Program-made: the position numbers and the translations under genes | Notes under the pieces: model-generated | Told to the model about the DNA's origin: nothing | The model's input: only the letters and a program-made list of their open reading frames with translations | Database searches by the model: none | NCBI GenBank assembly: GCA_021399445.1 | Contig: JAJTUQ010000001.1 | Coordinates: 4,278,001 to 4,342,000 of the forward strand | DNA from: Xylogone sp. PMI_703 | Lineage: Eukaryota > Ascomycota > Leotiomycetes | Direction: 5' to 3' | DNA length: 64,000 nucleotides | Shown here: piece after piece, positions 23,481 to 35,600 of the stretch | How the letters are laid out: every line of letters begins with the position of its first letter | How positions within the stretch are numbered: position 1 is the first letter of the stretch

Positions 23481-25652
23481 ATGATCCATCACCTCTCCGC
23501 AGCATCACCTCCCAGCAGTAATATGGTTACGACGGTGAACGGAGACTCTACGCTTTCGAACAAGACCGCCGTCCGTGACGCCGCATCTCATCTTGCCCCT
23601 CCTCCGAGCACATCTTTGAGTCGAGCCCTCCAAGTCGCTGGTGTTGCTGGCCATAGCCTTCTTCACGATGGAGTTGGGCATCCGCTCAGTGACACCCCTC
23701 TGGGAAGTACACCATCAACTGCCCCTGGCAGTCCGCGAATGTGAGTTACAAGTCTTCTCCAGAGGCGTTGTTTGCTGTGATTGTTCCGCGTCTGCATGCG
23801 TCACTGTACCAGTTGTGTCGAACTCTTCCATCATCTGCCTTCTGACATCCAATATAGCCCTCCCATAAGGCAAAACTCAGGTAGCTCTACCCCACGAACG
23901 AGGCCGCCTGCGACCACCTTGAATATTCCTGGCATGACTCGATCTAGAGTATCTCCCGATGGCCGGATAGCGCAGCGAGATGTTGCATCAAAACTGGTAG
24001 TTATTATGGTTGGTTTGCCGGCGAGAGGGAAGTCTTATATCACGAAAAAGATTCAACGCTATCTATCGTGGCAGCAGCATGAATCTCGAATTTTCAACGT
24101 CGGAAATAAACGTCGAGTAGTGGCAAGAGCCGGGCCAGGAAACAGGAACTCCATTGATATGTCGTCGCCTCGTGGCACCGAAAGTCCACGGCAGCTGGAC
24201 TCAATGGCAGCCGTGATCCATTCTCCAGTGCAGGCAGCTCATATTCTTCTCAATGGTAATGCCGCTATTCAGCCTAGTGAGCCTTCTTCCCCTTATACGC
24301 CATCGCACCCCTCATCCGGTAAAACTACGGAAGTTCAAAGCATGGATCAGTCGGCCGAATTCTTTGACCCCATGAATGCAAAGGCTTCTCAGATCCGGAC
24401 TCAGCTTGCATTGTCAACTTTGGATGAACTTCTGGATTTCTTGCTTGAGCAAGGAGGGTCCGTTGGTATTCTAGATGCAACGAACAGCACTATCGAGCGC
24501 CGTCGGCTACTTTTTGACCGTATTAAAGCTCGGGAACCTAAACTTGGCATCCTATTCCTTGAAAGCGTCTGCGAAGATAAGAATGTAGGTTGAGAATTCA
24601 ATATATTTTGGATTACTGCTAACAACTCATAGCTTCTTGAGGCGAATATGCGACTGAAGCTTTCCGGTCCAGATTACAAAGACAAAGATCCCGTGAAGTC
24701 ACTTGAAGATTTTAAGAAGCGTGTCGCTGCATATGAGAGTGCATACGTCCCTCTGGGAGCGTATGAAGAAGAGCACCACATGCAATACATTCAAATGATT
24801 GACGTAGGTCGGAAAGTGATCCACCACCAATTAAAGGGTTTTATGAGTAGCGGCATATCTTCATACTTGACCACCTTTAATCTTGCACCAAGACAGATCT
24901 GGATCACTCGTCATGGAAAATCTGTTGACAATTGCCTTGGCAAGTTGGGCGGTGACTCGGACCTCACACCTACGGGCCGGAGATATGGCAGGGTCTTGTA
25001 CGAATTCATTACCCATAAACGTAGGGAGTGGCTCGTGGAGCAGAAGAACAAGGCGTTGTCATCGAAATTCCCACCCCAGCCTGGTGACAACACACCACCG
25101 TATCCTGAGATACTGGGAGAGTTGGACGAGAAAAACTTTTGCGTGTGGACTTCCATGCTAAAGCGGAGCATTCAGACAGCAGCAGATTTCGAAGAAGATG
25201 ACGATTATGATGTGAAGAATTGGGAAATGCTGAACGAGCTCAATGCTGGCTCATTCGAAGGCCTGACTTATAAAGAGATCGCAACAAAGTATCCTCAGGA
25301 ATATGAAAAACGGAAAAAAGACAAGCTTCATTACATCTATCCTGGTGTTGGAGGCGAAGGTTATCTACAGGTGATCAGCCGTCTCCGGGATATGGTTAGA
25401 GAAATTGAACGCATCACGGATCATGTTCTCATTGTGGGCCATCGGTCAGTAGCCCGAGTTCTCATGGCATATTTCATGGATTTGACGCGAGATGATATTG
25501 CCGATCTTGATGTCCCTCTTGGCATGCTCTATGTCATCGAGCCCAAGCCTTATGGCATGGAATTTCACGCTTATAAATATAATGAAGAGAAAAGCTGGTT
25601 TGACGAATTACCAGGCTATAAGCCTTCGAAGGAGACGGAGAAGGAAAACTAA
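23481..25652 (+). CDS. 6-phosphofructo-2-kinase / fructose-2,6-bisphosphatase
   Basis: Makes (and possibly hydrolyses) fructose 2,6-bisphosphate, the regulator that favours glycolysis over gluconeogenesis. Three exons: 23481-23740, 23858-24584, 24633-25652; introns are 117 and 48 nt. The product is 668 aa; an in-frame ATG at 23523 is an alternative start. The kinase domain has a Walker A loop at 139-146 (GLPARGKS) and DATNSTIERRR. About 75-80 Ser/Pro-rich residues (roughly 175-250) interrupt it between FNVGNKRR and SAEFFDP, where animal enzymes are compact. The phosphatase domain has RHGKS at 422-426 with catalytic His423, GGDSDLTPTGRRYGR, Glu538 in AGSFEGLTYKEI, and the second His599 in VGHRSVARVLMAYF. 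Both catalytic histidines are present, so it may be bifunctional, unlike kinase-only yeast Pfk26. The residue after RHG is Lys rather than the usual Glu. Confidence 0.92.
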
Positions 25653-26641
25653 GCGGACTATCTGTTTCGGTTTGTATGTAATATATATGTTATATGGAAA
25701 TTGGCGTTCATGGATTTTTTACGGTTGGTAGTGGTAACGGCAGCTCAATGGTTATGGTTATAACAATCGCTGGTAGGGTGGGAATGATTTGCATAGCGTG
25801 GACTGCCCCGGAGTTCTGTAATGGTTGCTGTCCAAACTAGGATGATGGAAACATTTTTTGTCTGTGATAACGGTTAGTTGCATAGAATTTTGGGAATACA
25901 TTTCGATCTTTTCAACAAAGCCACTGGAACCTCACACAAAGTGTATTTGTTCCGAGCTTAGCTTTGAATTATGTGACTATTTGTAAGATTATCGGGTAGA
26001 GAGGTACGAGGCGCATGGTGCAGCGTGCTTGTATTTTGGCTGTGTCATCAAACAGAGTAATCCTGCCGTAGATAGATCGGACGACTTCATGTTAGACGTG
26101 GAGAAGCTACGCAAATCTAACTGTAACGTCAAGGTTCGGGGTACCTTTGTCTACTGCACGCAACCGAGATTTTGTGCAAAACAGGTACCGTATCCCTCCA
26201 TCACTTCTTTTAGATCGATTTTTACGAGTTATGGCAACACAGTGATCTGGCTTGCTCATACCAACCAACGTCTATTGTGGGCGACAAAGTTATTACAGTG
26301 CTGTCCAGCTTCACGACTCTCTTTATCCCGTGTTAACTCGTGCGACAAAATGACGAACAATGTCTGAGCCTTGCTAGCCAGCCTTGTAGGTTACAAGTCC
26401 TTTGCTCTATTACACAACAAAAGGATGCTAGATTATTATGACCTAAATGATATAAGACATACTCTGATGTTTGAATAATTTAAAGGGCAGTGTTGTGACC
26501 TTCACAATATCTCGGCCCTATAGTTTCGGTCCATTGTCTATGCAACTTCTGCACGCCTGCAAACCTCTCGCCTCTTACCACAAATCAAAAGCTTCTCTTG
26601 GTAAAAATAACTTCCTACTCTTTCAGCGGCTCATCAAATTT
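25653..26641. other. Spacer: PFK-2 3' flank and RNase H1 promoter
   Basis: About 1 kb. A 112-codon frame at 26029-26367 has no recognisable features. The right end (26540-26641) is open in frame with RNase H1 and could be a leader peptide; see that gene. Confidence 0.6.
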
Positions 26642-27712
26642 ATGTACGAGTCAAAAAAACGAAAGGCAAGCGGAATGGCATCTAAATACTATGCTGTAAG
26701 GACCGGACATCGCCCGGGGGTGTACAAGACTTGGGCAGAGTGCAAGGAAAACGTTACGGGATTTAGTGGTGCCCAATGTAAGTGAATATTCTCATTTTGT
26801 TGACCAAATCATCTGACTGAGAGACGCCTATAGTTAAATCATTTGCGTCTCAGAAAGAAGCAGAGGATTTCTTGGCTGGAAAAAATCCCACTCCCGCCAG
26901 TACCTCTTCCTCCAAGCAAGATAAGTTCTATGCTGTTGCTGTTGGTCGCAAGCCAGGAGTTTATAGAACTTGGGAAGAAGCATCAGCAGAGATAGCTAAA
27001 TGGCCCGCACCAAAATACAAGAGATTTGCAACCCTACAAGAAGCGGAGTATTACGTGAGTACCGGAGGTGAGACGTTGAGCAAAGAAGAGATTGAGGCTA
27101 CTATCCAGGGTAGCCTCATGGAAGAGTCTAGTGGCGAGCCATCAAAGAAGAAACTTAAATCAACTCAAGCATCTGGTTCTCAGCAAAAGAGTAGCATGCT
27201 CCGAGTATATACTGATGGAAGCAGCCGCGGCAACGGAAAAGTTGGTGCAATGGCTGGTGTAGGAGTTTTCTTTGGAGAAGGAGATCCGAGGTAAGTGATC
27301 CAAGTAATAATATATAGTAAGAGACGGCTTCTGAGTTGCTGTTAGGAATCTATCTGAGGCCCTAGAGGGGCCAGTACAGACTAACCAGCGAGCGGAGTTG
27401 ACTGGTCTCCTGAGGGCTCTTCAAATAGCACCGAAAGATAAAGATCTTGAGATAATCACAGATAGTAGTTATTCTATAAACTGCGTCGATAAATGGTATA
27501 AGAAGTGGCTGAACAATGGCTGGCGCACTGCTACGGGAGTTCCAGTAACCAACAAGGATCTTATATCGGCTATCAGAATTTTGATGGAAGAAAGGGACAC
27601 GAATGGCGTGCGGACCGAGCTGACATGGACAAAGGGTCATTCAAATGACACTGGTAACATTATTGCAGATCGACTTGCAGTTGCTGGAGCAATGGCACAT
27701 AGGGCCAGCTAA
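26642..27712 (+). CDS. RNH1: Ribonuclease H1 with two hybrid-binding domains
   Basis: Degrades RNA in RNA-DNA hybrids (R-loops, primers). Three exons: 26642-26777, 26834-27290, 27346-27712; introns are 56 and 55 nt. The product is 319 aa from this ATG. Two N-terminal hybrid-binding domains occur in tandem: KYYAVRTGHRPGVYKTW... and KFYAVAVGRKPGVYRTW..., each ending in an F-x-S/T-x-x-E-A-E motif. A Lys-rich linker leads to the catalytic domain with all four acidic residues in place: YTDGSSRGNG, NQRAELTGLL, ITDSSYSINC and IIADRLAVAG. In-frame ATGs exist at 26540 (353 aa form), 26642 and 26675 (308 aa). The 26540 form adds a basic, non-acidic segment (MQLLHACKPLASYHKSKASL) that could be a mitochondrial presequence. 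The usual start is not decided by sequence alone. Confidence 0.92.
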
Positions 27713-28418
27713 GGTCATGACGGAGTCAACGTGTGGCCTATTAGTAGAAGCGCATGCTCTTCTCCATGACCGGTCATAACAATCAGACAGTGTATCTATT
27801 ATCACATGAATGTTGCATCTAAGAGCGATCTAAGTTTGTTTATCATTGAAAAGTCTAATTGTTATATTACATCTGGGATAAAGGATATGTAATCATTGAA
27901 GGTAATGTAAAGCAGCGGTAGAAGAATACTTCAGCCAAGGGCTTGAATATCCCTAGGCGGGGTGAAATGTAGTAGTATTTACCCTGTTTAGGTGCCTCGG
28001 GTGCTTCGATAGCGGCTCTCACGGCAGGGGCGAGCGGCTTGGCATGGGAATTTGCACTCCAAGTGGGGCGTCCCGGGCACTCTGATAACGACAAAGGCGG
28101 CGTGACATCAACTCTTCGTCTTCACAGCAGACTTTTCTTACAAATACGCCCAACTTGAGTAGCACAGGATATCCCAATTCTTCTACGAACTACTGGCTTC
28201 CGTAGCAGGACTGTTAAAGTGGCGGGCTTCGATTCAATCTATCGGACTCCTGACTTCTACCATGATTCAATAATACGACGCCATTGTCGGTGGAATCAAC
28301 CACTGCTTGTTCTGTATAGCAATAGAGATCATACCGGAATCGGCTGACTCTTAACAACAAACCCGGGGATTTAGAATTGGAGAAAGAATTACTCGGTATA
28401 CCAACCATTGATTTCACA
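27713..28418. other. Spacer: RNH1 3' flank and antiporter promoter
   Basis: About 700 bp. A minus-strand frame at about 27867-28094 reads smoothly but begins only at a TTG; see findings. Nothing else was recognised. Confidence 0.6.
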
Positions 28419-30220
28419 ATGCCGACCTTAGCCATAACCAATTTCAACATTGTTTGCTCGGTGCTTGGAGGATTTATTACGGTATTCGGCTTGGTGTCTT
28501 ATCTGTTCAAAGAGAAGTTTTATCTTTCGGAAGCATGTAAGTAGAGGACCTTGCTTCCATTGTTTCGACGTATCTAATTCTTCTGGCTAGTGATTTCCCT
28601 AGTAGCTGGAGTCATCTTCTCGCCCAAGGTCACCAATTGCGTTAAGCCGCTAGAATACACTGGATCTCAAGCCAATCTTGATGCCGTAACTTTATATTTC
28701 AGCCGCCTTGTCCTGGGTGTCCAACTGGTTTTGGCTGGGGTGCAGCTTCCAAGTCGTTACTTGCTAAAAGAATGGAAACCTCTTGCTCTCCTCCTGGGCC
28801 CAGTCATGACAACGATGTGGTTAGCCAGCAGTCTTCTTATCTGGGGCTTAGTACCACATCTATCTTTCTTACATGCGCTGGCAATCGGGGCGTGCGTAAC
28901 ACCTACGGATCCAGTTCTCTCTAACAGTATCGTGAAGGGAAAATTTGCGGACAAGAATGTACCTAAGGACTTACAGAAGATCATCATCGCAGAATCCGGT
29001 GCTAATGATGGGCTGGGGTATCCATTCCTCATGCTTCCGCTGTACATTATCAAATATACGGGAGACGGAGGGCTAGGTGAGCATGGGAATGTTGCCACTG
29101 CTGTAGGGCTCTGGTTTGGAGAGACATTAGGATATACTATTTTGCTTAGCGTTATATATGGAAGTACTATAGGCTGGATCGCGAAGGAATTGCTTCACTG
29201 GGCAGAAGAGAAGAGGTTCGTAGATAGAGAAAGCTTCTTGGTCTTTGCTATCGCACTGGCATTATTCATTGTGGGAACCTGTGGCATGGTTGGCAGTGAC
29301 GACGTTCTTGCCTGTTTTGTTGCAGGAAATGTTTTTACCTGGGATGATTGGTTTCGCCTGGAGACTCTGGATGACTCCTTGCAACCTACGATTGATATGC
29401 TACTTAATCTGAGCATTTTCATGTGGTTTGGTGCTGTTTGCCCCTGGTCAAGCTTTGGATCGGCCTCAATCATCCCAACATATCGTCTGGTGTTCTTAGG
29501 CATCTTAATCCTTCTTCTGAGGTAAGTATCCATATATCTTACAAATTGGCTTTCCCTAACTTTTCTTCCAGGCGTCTTCCAGTGGTTTTTGCGATGCATA
29601 AACTTATTCACCATATTGAAGAGGTACGCCAAGCTATATTTGTTGGATTCTTTGGTCCGATAGGAGTGTCAGCTGTGTTTTACATATATGTCAGTCTGGA
29701 ATTTCTTGATGGCATTGTTGTAGATGGAGTTCAGCGTGAGGACGTTGCGCAGCTCAGAGAGACTCTGCTGGTAATTGTTTGGTTCTTAGCTATATGTAGC
29801 ATTGTAAGTACATACTTGGCACCACGAACACGCAAGCTGACTGCTTCGAAGATTGCCCATGGCCTTTCTATTCCTCTTGGAAAACTTGGCTTCTTCTTGC
29901 CAAGAACATTATCCCGAGCTTTCACGTCACAAGGAAATGATGAACCAGAAATTTTCAGTTCTGGCCGAGGACAGCAAAATCAAGGGACCCTACGTGAACG
30001 TAGAAGACGATCGGGGCAATCAACGCCAGCACGTGGATCATCAACACCCCCGCGACCTATTTACGGCGCTGATGGAATTCTAATTCACAGTGGAAATGGA
30101 ATGATCAATATGGTAGACGTGCTGCCGTCTCCATCTGCGACTGCTTCACGTACTGGCATTGATCGAACAATACGCTTCCCTGACGAGGAATCTACCACAA
30201 CTCCGGTTACCAAAGATTAG
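28419..30220 (+). CDS. Na+(K+)/H+ antiporter, Nha1/Sod2 family (CPA1)
   Basis: Probably exports Na+ or K+ at the plasma membrane in exchange for protons, for salt and pH tolerance. Three exons: 28419-28536, 28591-29521, 29572-30220; introns are 54 and 50 nt. The product is 565 aa with about 12 hydrophobic segments over residues 8-440. Key motifs: CVTPTDPVLSNSI (unwound helix region) and the ion-binding Asn178-Asp179 in ESGANDGLGYPF, the ND arrangement of electroneutral CPA1 exchangers. The cytosolic tail is short (about 125 residues, Arg/Ser/Pro-rich with RRRRSGQSTPARGSSTPPRP) compared with the several-hundred-residue tail of yeast Nha1. Ion specificity cannot be read from sequence. Confidence 0.9.
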
Positions 30221-32686
30221 GACCTGTTGCGGGCATCGCAGAGGACAAGTTTTATTGAGGCAGATAATGGTAGAATATGATCCAAGTAAAAGACATGTCT
30301 TAGGTTAGTCATAGAAATAAGGTTATCGTGACGGATTATTACTTTCTTAGAAAGCTCTTTGAAGGAACGAAGATTGATATGAATGTTGAATTAGCTCATT
30401 TAGCAACCAAATTTTTAGATTCTGTACGATGATGTGCCCAGTCTCAGCCATGATACTTGACTATCTCGTCTGCTTGGATAGTTGGCAGAGTGGCATTCTC
30501 CTAAGGTGGAGTATCCACAATGGGCCAGACTTGGCAACGAGTGACTTTTATCGCAGGAATCACTGGGTGCAAGCCGGAGATTTTGGTGGGGGAAGGAACA
30601 TGGAGGATCTGCATCCGTTGTGGTGGCGAGAGCAGCATTTACAGCGGAATCACTCTTGGGTACACCGAGGGATGTATCTTGTATGTACCTGGCGACCTTG
30701 AAGCCTTAAGGGTGCTCAGCCGTGAGAATACCTCGGTCTAGTGCCTAATCGCCCCAAGAACTAAGTACTTTCTCTTGACTTGTTACACAATCCTACGCAG
30801 CAGAACCGTAAACTACCCTACTGTGATATCAAATATTTCTACTGCTAGCATCTGTCCAGCAACGAGTTGGACCATCATCGGTCGTACGAGCCACTGTGAG
30901 ACTGGAGGTTGAGGAATGCTCGCTCGGACATGAGAACCCCACAGACTTCGCGGTCAAGGCTGCTAGTGAGGAGTAGGGGCCTCACCTTGAATCAACGTCG
31001 CCGTCAACACCAGCTGCTGGTCTGGTATCAAGGCTTCACAAGGCAACGGGAAGGCCACATGCCTCGGGATGGGAAGGTTGACCTACGTCAGGGGCGGGGG
31101 TAATGGGGCAATAGATCGTGTTGTACCTGCCTGTGACATGCCCTCTTGCAGTGGCGGCAGGAACAGCAGCAGCGACACTCTGGCTGGTCCTACCACATAC
31201 GGTACTGCTGTTTTCTGCAATTCATCTGCCTCTGCCTTCACTCAAGCCAACAATCTCGAAGCTTGTCTTGACGTATATGTACAAGGTAAGCAGTTCGTTG
31301 GGATCTTTCCACCACGATAAATCGAGGCGCCTGCATACACGTTCCGGGATAATTACAGTTCAAATTCCTATGCTTCCCGTCCTGCTTTTCTGGTGCTTGA
31401 GAGCGGCAACCACTCGCCCTCGGAAGCCCGAAAACTCCTCGCCCGCGTCTCAGGACGGGCGCGAATTGTACTTATATAATAGCGATACATGAAAATCGCC
31501 TCCTTGGCGTATGTAGTATTTTCTTGGATGCGGCGGCCTCTAGTTCGTATCGTGCCAGCTGAGTGCATCAAGCTCTTCACGGCCGACATAGCGCCTTTGT
31601 ACATGCAGACAGACATCCGACAGCATTATTGTTCCCTACGAAGCAACAATCCGGTACAAATTAGCTGCGGTGCTGGACCTCTCGTATCCTATCGGGGTTG
31701 ATTCTGGGTTACACGGCCGTCAATCGTGCATTCGCAGCTAAGAGTCCATGGCACAGATGACAGAAGCGTTAGCCAACCTCAAACACCTGTCCAGGTGGTG
31801 CTGACGTTAAAGAAGCGAGCTGGAGGGGCTGGGACTTTCCACTCTGATTTTCCGTTTCCGCTGGCCCGGTCAACGTGATAGCAGCAAAAGGTATATGTGT
31901 CTTCTCACGCTTGAGTAGTGGTGATGGTCATCTGGTAATCACGGTCGTGGAAGAAAAGAGCGCTGAGCCTCGATGTACGTACTTGTAATCGGTACAGCAA
32001 CAGTTCAGAGTTCTTAGTCCCTGCAAAACTTCGGCCCAGACCAACCAAGGCGCTAGCGGCCTGGCAGAAGGTAGTCTCCGCCCGCCTGCTGTTGGGATCC
32101 GCCCCTGCCTTTCTTGGACTAGTCCTCCGCATTCCGCCCTCGCCCTTCATGGTCAGTGACACTTGCTCGTTATTCCATCCCTCATTGCTACTATTATATG
32201 CTCTCCTCTCCTGCATTCCCATCTTATTGTCTTGCTCGTGCTTGCTCCCTCTTGTGGTGTCGGGAGAATAGGGAGGTTCGCACACGCTCGATTGACGTCC
32301 CTGTCCACACGATCATAGGGCGGCAGGCGGTCAGACCCTAATCAACCTCCATCGGTTCATTTCTCTCCTCAACTTACTTTCGGCCCACAACGTCCTCAGC
32401 CGACCAGCAACGCCGCGTCACTCGTCCCGAAATACCGATTCTACGAGGGTTATCGCAATGGCTCCTTTGATGAGATAGAGATCAGTTGAAACGAAGTCTT
32501 GCGGCCCACGTCATCGCCATAATTTTTTCTTTGCAGCCTGCGATAGGAGGCATCTGCCAGCTCACCAACTCTGGGAAGGCACTTCAGGACCGTTGAGATC
32601 ACAGACATATACATATTTGGAAGATATATTGATCTAGGGTTGCATATTTCGTGACTTTATAGCTTACGCTCTCTCGAGCGGTTGAC
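30221..32686. other. Gene-free interval and MGA2 promoter/leader
   Basis: About 2.5 kb between the antiporter 3' end and MGA2. It contains a 73-codon plus-strand ATG frame at 30520-30741 without family features and several overlapping minor frames. The MGA2 transcript probably has a long 5' leader, but its start is not visible. Confidence 0.6.
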
Positions 32687-35600
32687 ATGCAGACCACTTC
32701 GGAGCCTGTTTACTCTGCAAGTTCGCCGCCTTTTGTTCTCGATTCAGACATGTCGCGTCGACTAGATCACGACCCGGACTTTGAGTTCTTCAATCCTGAC
32801 CTATCCCTCGATGGCATGGGTAGCCCTGGGATGTACCTGGGCGAGGATTTTGCAACTGAGCCTTCCCCGCATTTTTCTGCCCTGGCTTCTCCCAAAAAGT
32901 CCCAAAAGACTCAACTTCCTGATCAGACGCAGTTTCTTGAATCAGGGTTGCGTCAGTCTATATCTGCGACTTCTACAACTTCTCCCGCAGCTTCGTACCA
33001 GGACTCTTCTTCCGAGTCGTCGGGATATAAACGGAAATCCAGCTCGGACTCCTCTCGATCCGCCATGACTTCCGGAGGTGACATGATAATGGCTGATGAC
33101 GCCGGGCTCAGCTCGTGGAAGATGGATGGTCTAGGGTCACGGACCGATACAACACATTTTGTTGGATATGACGGCACTATCAACCCCCACTCCATGGATA
33201 ACACCTTTGAATTTAATGACAAGACGATGGAAAACGATTTCGATTTCGATAGCGCTGCTAGTAGCCCCAGTCCGTTTGGTGCCGGTTCCATTGATATGGG
33301 ATCACCGGAGATCAAGTACGAGCCACCTTATAAAAGGACTGCCACATCAGAGAGCAGAGCTCGAAACCGAAAATCGAATTCTGTGGGTCTTTATTTCATT
33401 TTTATGATTGCTAAAAATATTTTGCTGATAGTATAATAGCAACATTCAAGAACACACTCTGTGCAAGGAGCTGCAACAAATAGATCCAGAGAAGCCTCCC
33501 CCTTATCGGCGATGATCACAAGTCAGCATTCCTCCCCTTCAGCCCTGTTCAGCAATTCCTCTTCGCCAAGTGCAGGTGTAGAGTTTATCAGCGGAACCAT
33601 GCTCAATGGTGTCTCTCAAGCCCCATTATGGCCTGCACAACAGCACTACACCTCCAACAGTGCCTCTGGAGTCCACAACCACGGCCCAAATACGCGGATA
33701 TACAATAAAATGAATGTTCCCATGTCATTCCAGTCCCTGAATGCTCCTTACAAACCCGTCCTAACCATCCATCCGACTCCACTGAAGTCTAGGGTTGAAA
33801 CGCAGATACCCATAAAACTGACGCTCTTTCCTATGCCAATCGGGGTAACTAAGCTTCATTTGCCCACCCACACGATCTCGAAACCAAAACTGCTTGCAAA
33901 ACCGCCTCCCGAACGAACACCAGATACCTTAGAGTTATATACAACGCTAGTGTGTACTAGTGCGATGCAGAATCCTGAATATCGTCGGCGTGCTTTTGAG
34001 CGGGCGGCAGCATCTAACGGTTCCCAAAAGACGGAAATTGGCGAGGTTGCTGGTGACGAAGACGAAGAGAATAAGCCTCTGAACGGCGGCGAGGTGAAGA
34101 TCTGTGCCGGGTGTATAACGCGGGAACGGAAACGGGCCGCTCGTAAGAAGATCAAAAAGGTTGAAGAGGAGGAGTCATGGCATAAAGACGAACATCGGCG
34201 GGTAATCGTCTTCAACACCTATGAAATCAAAGAATGGCAAGCTCCCTCTGCTCAGATACCTTCGGAGCTCATGGGAGATCGACCCGAACCTATGGTCCCT
34301 GAAGGAGCTATGCAAGTCGATGCTCCTATGCGGATCGCATGCTATTGCCGTCACCAGAACGAGAAACTAGGATTCCAGGTGATATTTACGATTAAGGATC
34401 ACCAAGACCGCCTAATTGCACAGGAGATTACTTCCTCCATAATGATAACTGATGATCACAAAACTCATAACATCTTACCAATACAAGGACAGCAACCAAA
34501 TGGATCTGACGCATATCTGCAGGCGGGCTCCGGAGGGTTTTCCACTGAGGGTATCTTTGAAGCGCCTGCTGGTAATGGTACGAATCCGTTCCGAATCTCA
34601 CATTCCAGTTCCGATTTGCAGAGCCTACAGCGCAATGTTCCGGTGCAATATCAACCACCTGTGAATCTTACAACTCCCCTTCCGCCTCAAAATCCTACCA
34701 TGACCATAACTCCGCGCAATCTATCTCGTCAAGTTTCACCGTCTCCCTCAGCCGGCCCAACGTCGAAAAAGAGGAAGGCTAGCGGATCAAGCAAAGTACC
34801 CAGTGGTTTAGCTATGACTAGACTGGAAACTGGACCTACAGGTGCTTCCCCAGGTGGAACTGCCGGACCTTCACCTTTCACACCTAACCAGGCCGCTTTT
34901 CCTCTACCGAATGAGCACCAGTTTGCTCAACCATCGATGAATATGCCAAATATGCTACCGCAGTACAACGCGGGGCCACCAACGCCAAACAGCAACGATC
35001 AAGTTTTCTTTTCTGGGGCAAACAGATCGCAGTCGGTAGAGAATCTCGCCATGCAGCAAATGTATTCGGCACCCGCTTCAGCTCATGCTAGTCGTGCCCC
35101 GAGTCCGAGCGGGCTTAGAAACGCATATCAACAACAACAGGCACAGATAGCACAAGCTGTTGCCAATGGCTTGTACGGGATTCCGCTTGGTCTCAATCCA
35201 CATCGCCCACCTACCATACACAAACTCATTCCTAACGAAGGGCCGAAGGCAGGTGGGATCGAAGTTACGTGCCTCGGCAGTGGGTTCTGTCAGGGGCTGG
35301 AGGTCATGTTTGGTGACTGCAAAGCCACGACTACCACTTTTTGGGGAGAAACTTCCCTTGTATGCTTGCTTCCTCCATCTGCATTCGCTGGAACTGTTCC
35401 AGTGACATTTAAACACCAACACCAACAACAAATGCAGCCCTTCGGTGCATCGCCTATTCCGAAGCACCAGGCATACTTCAAATATGTCGATGATGATGAA
35501 CAGCAGATCATTCGCACTGCTCTTTCAGTGCTGGGCCATAAAATGACCGGTAAAATGGAAGATGTGCGAGAGCTTGCGAGAAGGATTGTTGGCGACGGAG

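Noticed and set aside
18101..25652. GID5 and PFK-2 adjacency as a functional glucose-switch cluster
   Set aside because: A tRNA gene and about 2 kb lie between them and no shared promoter exists; common function alone does not show a cluster.
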